In this document: positions 59,133-64,000 of the stretch, in pieces
Position numbering within the stretch: the first letter of the stretch is position 1
Layout of the letters: every line of letters starts with the position of its first letter
Translations under genes and position numbers: made by a program
Assembly: GCF_007954265.1 (NCBI RefSeq)
Contig: NZ_VOLS01000015.1
Location: 1 to 64,000, forward strand
Direction: 5' to 3'
From: Colwellia sp. C1TZA3
GTDB taxonomy: Bacteria > Pseudomonadota > Gammaproteobacteria > Enterobacterales > Alteromonadaceae
Length of the DNA stretch: 64,000 bases
Notes under the pieces: model-generated
The model's database searches: none
Told to the model about the DNA's origin: nothing
Seen by the model: only the letters and a program-made list of their open reading frames with translations

Positions 59133-59345
59133 TTTTTTAGGCCTATTATGTTATAAGACACGTTGTTTTTTGTGATCATTTAGTCGATTAAACTCGTACA
59201 ACTTATAGCATTAATCGCGTTACTTACATCGAAGTAAGTGCTGAGCTTAGGTACTTAACCAAAGTATTCAGTTTAGGTGCTAAGTTTAAGTTCGCCACCA
59301 TCTACACCTGAGCCTAAAAGCCGATTGTTATCAAAAACGATATTT

Positions 59346-59388
59346 AAGCCCTTAACTTGATTTAATAGTTCAGGGCTTTCTTTTTATT
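59346..59388 (+). terminator. Candidate terminator or attenuator between gcvH and gcvP
   Basis: AAGCCCTTAACT and AGTTCAGGGCTT form a 12-bp stem with one mismatch and a 9-nt loop, followed by TCTTTTTATT. It sits 33 bp before the gcvP start, so gcvP either has its own promoter upstream or is expressed by readthrough. Confidence 0.6.
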
Positions 59389-59420
59389 AAATACCACCAA
59401 CTTTATAGTGAAGCTGTTTT

Positions 59421-62336
59421 ATGACTACTCAATATAATGACTCTTTATCTTTGACCGAATTAGAGCAAAGACAAAATTTTATTCGACGTCACATTGGTCC
59501 AAGTGATGAGCAAACACAAGCCATGCTGCAGGATATCGGTGCAGAATCTGTCGATGCCCTTATCGACGAAATCGTGCCTAGTGATATTCGTTTAGCTGAT
59601 TTACCGGCTATCGAAGAAAGCAAAACTGAAGTACAAGCTTTAGCCGATTTGAAAGCGGTAGCAAGTTTGAACAAAGTAAACGAGACATATATTGGTTTAG
59701 GTTACTACGGCACACTAACTCCTAACGTTATTTTACGTAACGTGTTAGAAAATCCAGGCTGGTACACGTCATATACGCCATACCAACCAGAAATTGCCCA
59801 AGGTCGTTTAGAGTCATTATTAAACTTCCAACAAATGTGTATCGACCTCACAGGTTTAGACCTAGCGTCGGCGTCATTACTTGACGAAGGTACTGCAGCC
59901 GCTGAAGCCATGGCCTTAGCGAAACGGGTATCAAAAAACAAAAAATCAAACTTGTTCTTTATTTCAAGTGAAGTTTATCCCCAAACTATTGACTTAGTTA
60001 AACAACGTGCCGAAATGTTTGGTTTCGACATTGTTGTAGCACCGGCTGCAGAAGTTGTTGAACACGACGTATTTGGCGCCTTATTACAATACCCAAGTGC
60101 GACGGGTGAAATCACTGACCTGAGCGATTTAATTGCTAATGTGCATGAGAAAAAAGGCATTGTTGCCGTTGCTGCTGACATTATGAGCCTAGTGCTATTA
60201 AAAGCACCAGGTGAATTAGGTGCTGATGCGGTTATTGGTTCAACTCAACGCTTTGGTGTACCTATGGGCTACGGCGGACCACATGCGGCATTTTTTACTA
60301 CCTCTGAAAAGTACAAACGTTCATTACCAGGTCGTATTATTGGGGTATCTAGAGATACGCGAAATAATCCAGCATTGCGTATGGCGATGCAAACGCGTGA
60401 GCAACATATTCGCCGCGAAAAAGCCAATTCAAACATTTGTACAGCGCAAGCATTATTAGCCAATATGGCAGCGTTTTATGCGGTTTATCATGGTCCTAAA
60501 GGCTTAAAAATTATTGCTGAACGCATACACCGCTTTGCTGACATTTTATCTTTAGGTACAGCACAAAATGGCTTGCCAGCACTTCATCAACACTACTTTG
60601 ACACCTTAACGTTTAACTTTTCTGAAGGTAATAAGTACAATAAAGACGAAATTGTTACTCGTGCATTAGCTAATAGCGCTAACTTTCGTACCGATGTTGA
60701 CGGTCAAATTAGTATTTCATTAGATGAAACAACTACCCGTGAAAACGTGCAAACTTTGTTTGATATTTTATTAGGTGCAGATCACGGCTTAGACGTAGCA
60801 GCCCTCGATCAGCAAATTATCGCTGCAGGTCATTCGTCAATCCCAGCGGCATTACAGCGTGATTCTGCGATTTTAACGCACCCAGTATTTAACTCGTATC
60901 ACAGTGAAACTGAGATGCTACGTTACATCAAAAAATTAGAAAACAAAGATTTAGCCTTAAACCATTCTATGATTTCACTGGGCTCTTGCACCATGAAATT
61001 AAACGCGACAGCGCAAATGATCCCAGTATCATGGCCTGAATTTGCCAACATGCATCCTTTTGCCCCTGTTGACCAAGCGCAGGGTTATAAGCAAATGATT
61101 GACGAATTGGGTGATTGGTTAGTTGAACTAACCGGTTACGACAATATTTCAATGCAACCAAACTCAGGTGCACAAGGTGAGTATGCCGGCCTAATTTCAA
61201 TTCACAAATACCATGAAAGCCGTGGCGACTCACATCGTAACATTTGTTTAATACCTGCTTCTGCCCATGGCACTAACCCAGCGTCAGCACAAATGGTGGG
61301 TATGAAAGTTGTGGTGATTGACTGTGATAAAGAAGGCAACGTTGACATGAACCACTTGCGTGCCAAAGCAAGTGAACTAGCTGATAATCTATCTTGTGTC
61401 ATGATCACATACCCGTCAACGCACGGTGTTTATGAAACAACGATTGCTGAAATTTGTAACATAGTGCATGAACACGGTGGCCAAGTTTATCTTGATGGCG
61501 CGAACATGAACGCCCAAGTAGGTGTTACCTCGCCAGGTTTTATCGGCGCTGATGTTTCACATTTAAATTTACACAAAACTTTCGCTATTCCACATGGTGG
61601 TGGCGGTCCAGGTATGGGTCCTATCGGCGTTAAAGCGCATTTAGCGCCGTTTTTACCAGATCATACGCTAATTAATGTTAGTGAAAGTACGCAAGGTAAT
61701 GCCGCTGTATCAGCTGCACCTTACGGTAGTGCAGGTATTTTATGTATCTCATACTTATACATTGCCTTATTAGGTAAAAAAGGCGTCACAGATGCAACCA
61801 AATACGCGATTACCAATGCTAACTACTTAGCGACAAAGCTTAGCCAATACTTCCCATTGCTTTATACTGGCATAAATGGCCGTGTTGCACACGAATGTAT
61901 AATTGATTTACGTCCACTTAAAGCTGAATCTGGTGTTACTGAAGTTGATATCGCTAAGCGCCTAATAGACTACGGTTTTCATGCGCCCACTATGTCATTT
62001 CCAGTAGCGGGTACGTTTATGATTGAGCCCACTGAATCTGAGTCAAAAGTTGAGCTTGATCGTTTCATTGAAGCTATGGTTTCAATTCGCAGTGAAGTAC
62101 ATAAAGTGACTTCTGGCGAGTGGACAAGTGAAAATAACCCATTACACCATGCACCACACACACTAGCGGACATTACTGCACCTTGGGATCGTGCTTACAC
62201 GATTCAAGAAGCAGTATTCCCAGTGCCTGCGGCGGCAGTGAATAAATTTTGGCCAACAGTTAACCGTATTGATGACGTTTATGGGGACAGAAATTTAATT
62301 TGCAGTTGTCCTCCTGTTTCTAGCTATCAGGATTAG
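59421..62336 (+). CDS. gcvP: Glycine dehydrogenase (decarboxylating), P-protein
   Basis: 971 residues, the single-chain form. [19 protein letters not shown] near the N-terminus, [20 protein letters not shown], and the PLP-lysine in [20 protein letters not shown] (C-terminal half). It decarboxylates glycine and loads the lipoyl arm of GcvH. It lies 288 bp after gcvH with a hairpin between. Confidence 0.98.
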   Translation: MTTQYNDSLSLTELEQRQNFIRRHIGPSDEQTQAMLQDIGAESVDALIDEIVPSDIRLADLPAIEESKTEVQALADLKAVASLNKVNETYIGLGYYGTLTPNVILRNVLENPGWYTSYTPYQPEIAQGRLESLLNFQQMCIDLTGLDLASASLLDEGTAAAEAMALAKRVSKNKKSNLFFISSEVYPQTIDLVKQRAEMFGFDIVVAPAAEVVEHDVFGALLQYPSATGEITDLSDLIANVHEKKGIVAVAADIMSLVLLKAPGELGADAVIGSTQRFGVPMGYGGPHAAFFTTSEKYKRSLPGRIIGVSRDTRNNPALRMAMQTREQHIRREKANSNICTAQALLANMAAFYAVYHGPKGLKIIAERIHRFADILSLGTAQNGLPALHQHYFDTLTFNFSEGNKYNKDEIVTRALANSANFRTDVDGQISISLDETTTRENVQTLFDILLGADHGLDVAALDQQIIAAGHSSIPAALQRDSAILTHPVFNSYHSETEMLRYIKKLENKDLALNHSMISLGSCTMKLNATAQMIPVSWPEFANMHPFAPVDQAQGYKQMIDELGDWLVELTGYDNISMQPNSGAQGEYAGLISIHKYHESRGDSHRNICLIPASAHGTNPASAQMVGMKVVVIDCDKEGNVDMNHLRAKASELADNLSCVMITYPSTHGVYETTIAEICNIVHEHGGQVYLDGANMNAQVGVTSPGFIGADVSHLNLHKTFAIPHGGGGPGMGPIGVKAHLAPFLPDHTLINVSESTQGNAAVSAAPYGSAGILCISYLYIALLGKKGVTDATKYAITNANYLATKLSQYFPLLYTGINGRVAHECIIDLRPLKAESGVTEVDIAKRLIDYGFHAPTMSFPVAGTFMIEPTESESKVELDRFIEAMVSIRSEVHKVTSGEWTSENNPLHHAPHTLADITAPWDRAYTIQEAVFPVPAAAVNKFWPTVNRIDDVYGDRNLICSCPPVSSYQD

Positions 62337-62356
62337 TAACTACTTAATATAAAATG

Positions 62357-62386
62357 TAAAAAGCGAGCTACGGCTCGCTTTTTTTG
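62357..62386 (+). terminator. Terminator downstream of gcvP
   Basis: AAAAAGCGAGC TAC GCTCGCTTTTTTT-type stem: GCGAGC/GCTCGC core with A and T tracts, 21 bp past the stop. Confidence 0.88.
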
Positions 62387-62449
62387 TGGATTAAATTAAC
62401 CTGTACAAGTTGATTGTAAAAATATAACACATCAAATTTAAACATAGTC

Positions 62450-62580
62450 TATCAATGGGGTCAGAGTCGAATGGCACTTAATTAAGGGGGTAACGCTTAA
62501 TATCAAAGGGCTACGTCATCTTTTTTTAGTGACCATTTATCATGATTTTTTGCCTAGCTTCAGCGCTAGGGAGCATTAAT
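62450..62580. mobile_element. Extra left end of an IS4-like element
   Basis: TATCAATGGGGTCAGAGTCG through GCGCTAGGGAGCATTAAT is repeated almost exactly at 62688-62817. It lacks any coding part and is separated from the second copy by a family 2 MITE fragment. Confidence 0.8.
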
Positions 62581-62670
62581 ACCAGTTCCATTAAGTTTGT
62601 GATCTTGTTGTGCGCAGGAAAAATAATTCAAGGTAAGGCGCTCGATTGAGCAATAGCTGGCTATTGGGAG
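62581..62670. repeat. Truncated family 2 MITE-like repeat
   Basis: ACCAGTTCCATTAAGTTTGT to GCTGGCTATTGGGA matches the first half of 27165-27331, then stops abruptly at IS-end sequence. Confidence 0.85.
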
Positions 62671-62687
62671 TGTATCAATGGGGTCTG

Positions 62688-63435
62688 TATCAATGGGGTC
62701 AGAGTCGAATAGCACTTAATTAAGGGGGTAACGCTTAATATCAAAGGGCTACGTCATCTTTTTTAGTGACCATTTATCATGATTTTTTGCCTAGCTTCAG
62801 CGCTAGGGAGCATTAATAACTTATAAGGTTTGGGTCGTCGTTTGACGGCTCTTGGCTCCATTCGTCCCCGGTCTATTGCCGACGATCCGTTTTGTTATCA
62901 AAGCAAACATTGGATCATCTAACGCTTTTTTAGCAAAGAATACGTATTCCATATTTGCACCGTGTGCTTAAAGCTCAGTTGTCTTGGCAATAAATTGTGA
63001 TCAACTGCAGCTTGCGCCATCAATAACCGGATCAAATTGTTGGCTAAAAAATATACCCACATTTCCTTTTGACACATTTCAGGTGTTTTACAGCTGAGAA
63101 CAACTAAGCCCAATGTCGTTTTGAGATTTCTAAAATCTACTTCTACATGCCAACGTTGCATTAAACAATGCGCTAAGCACTTTCTTTGGGTAGTTCTTTG
63201 CTGCCAGCATTGTGCTGATCAGTGTTTTTTGACCTACCTTACATTCTCGAGTGGTGATTTTTTCAGGCGCTTCATTATAGGCCTCTCGATTCATCCAATA
63301 AGGCTTTATCTTGGGTTTATTGAACGCAACCAAATGGTCTTTTTTACTTTAAATTTAATTTATTTCAATTTAACTACTTGTAATTAAAATAATATTTTTT
63401 AATTAAGTACCATTCAACTCTGACCCCATTGATAA
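62688..63435 (-). mobile_element. Degraded IS4-like element
   Basis: Terminal inverted repeats TATCAATGGGGTCAGAGTCG (left, 62688) and, on the opposite strand, TATCAATGGGGTCAGAGTTG (right, to 63435) extend about 35 bp with AATGGYACTTAATTAA. At about 750 bp it is too short for a full element and its transposase gene is broken. Confidence 0.75.
62919..63333 (-). pseudogene. IS4-family transposase fragment, frameshifted
   Basis: Two overlapping frames together encode the C-terminal third of an IS4-type DDE transposase: first PYWMNREAYNEAPEKITTRE ... KNYPKKVLSALF, then QRWHVEVDFRNLKTTLGLVV, which holds the catalytic Glu region. One extra A near 63162 shifts the frame. The N-terminal two-thirds, including the first DD residues, are missing. 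Confidence 0.8.
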
Positions 63436-63459
63436 ATTGGGTGTCTTAGTTATTTGCTG

Positions 63460-63597
63460 TTAAATAAAGTGCTTTAAACAGTCTTCGAATTTAATCACAA
63501 ATCGATTTAAAGCCATTTTCCAGTTTCTTATCATCGTCCATTGTTTGGATGCAGCCTCTATTGTAAAATAAAGTAATTTTCTTAAGCCTCTAGGGTC
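63460..63597 (-). pseudogene. C-terminal fragment of an IS256-family (mutator) transposase
   Basis: On the minus strand, LRKLLYFTIEAASKQWTMIR, continuing NWKMALNRFVIKFEDCL and a stop at 63460, matches the conserved C-terminal end of IS256-type transposases (KKWTMPIRNWKxALNxFxIxFxxR). Only about 45 codons remain. Confidence 0.7.
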
Positions 63598-63609
63598 AGG
63601 CACTGGCCC

Positions 63610-63857
63610 TATATATTACTGATTGATGAGCCAGCAGACTACTTTTGGTCAAGCTACCAATGCAATGCTCTTGGTAAAAAGAGTGATTTGTTAACCCCCA
63701 TTTTATATACAGTCGGCTTGATATAAATGAACAAGAGCGTCAGTTAGCTTATCGCAGATTTTCTGTACATCAGATAGCAGGTCAGTCGTTGGAAGATATT
63801 CGCCCAGTGATTAACAAGCGATTAGCCCGAGTAATGATGACTTTTTTACGAGTATAG
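63610..63857 (+). pseudogene. REP-associated/IS200-like tyrosine transposase (RAYT) fragment, frameshifted
   Basis: The first frame has PADYFWSSYQCNALGKKSDL then LTPILYTVGL, the conserved middle of Y1 transposases (PxDYxWSSYxxNAxG...LTPH). A one-base shift near 63714 leads to NEQERQLAYRRFSVHQIAGQ, then SLEDIRPVINKRLARVM, the C-terminal YRxLF...IRxxxN region, with a stop at 63855. The HUH N-terminal half is absent. Confidence 0.72.
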
Positions 63858-64000
63858 AGAGTCTTACTCGCCGGTGTATTATTGAAGGAAAGGGGGGCAG
63901 GCCTTAAGTTTAGAGCAAGAACAAAAATGATTTTACTGTTTTAAAGTGACTCGGACCCTATTTACTAGTATTAATCTAAATTAACGTGGGAATATTAACA

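Noticed and set aside
60269-61408. Reverse-strand frames inside gcvP
   Set aside because: They overlap a highly conserved gene and have no start signals or recognisable domains.

Overview
The window is a chromosomal segment of about 40% GC from a marine gammaproteobacterium, most likely Alteromonadales and close to Colwelliaceae (Colwellia/Thalassotalea). This rests on remembered gene order and protein similarity: pilT-pilU next to yggS-proC-yggT-DUF4426-rdgB-hemW, zapA/6S RNA/ygfB/pepP/ubiI/gcvTHP, and many short dispersed repeats ending in ATACCAAT. No search was run. Most of the window is core housekeeping genome. No tRNA, rRNA, CRISPR array, prophage or defence island was seen.

Layout. 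1-3.9 kb: 3' part of a large secreted Ig-like repeat protein with four near-identical 309-bp units. 4-10.2 kb: ureohydrolase, topA, the ribosome-assembly GTPase RbgA/YlqF and a HIT protein. 10.2-14.6 kb: methionine gamma-lyase divergent from tyrR, a two-receiver response regulator and yciH. 14.7-18.4 kb: the electron-transfer flavoprotein module, etfBA divergent from ETF-ubiquinone oxidoreductase, with two PsrA-like operators. 18.5-22.9 kb: YggN family, DUF342, an unknown gene and cinA. 23.3-29 kb: small hypotheticals, a plant-type DapA, an RluA-family synthase, an RraB-like protein, an iodotyrosine-deiodinase-like flavoprotein and a tandem Usp protein, separated by MITE-like repeats. 29.5-38.7 kb: purL, mltF, small genes, tadA-hemW-rdgB. 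39-48.6 kb: DUF4426, yggT, proC, yggS, divergent pilT-pilU, a DsrE-like protein, an AEC transporter and the yqgF-yqgE-gshB-rsmE set. 49.3-53.2 kb: metK, murI, a striking 4-copy tandem repeat, 6S RNA and zapA. 53.4-62.3 kb: ygfB, pepP, ubiI and the glycine cleavage genes gcvT, gcvH, gcvP. 62.4 kb to the end: remains of three transposable-element types (IS4-like, IS256-like, RAYT/IS200-like).

Points for a second look: (i) the roughly 164/177-bp tandem repeat upstream of the 6S RNA 3' end, which carries CCTCCT (anti-Shine-Dalgarno-like) and GGGAGG blocks; (ii) a tyrR control region with three TyrR-type palindromes around a sigma54-like -24/-12 element, matched by an intact GAFTGA loop in TyrR; (iii) a DapA that looks like the plant enzyme; (iv) a MITE-like element inserted cleanly into a second MITE, with a 3-bp target duplication; (v) two tandem PsrA-like boxes before ETF-QO.
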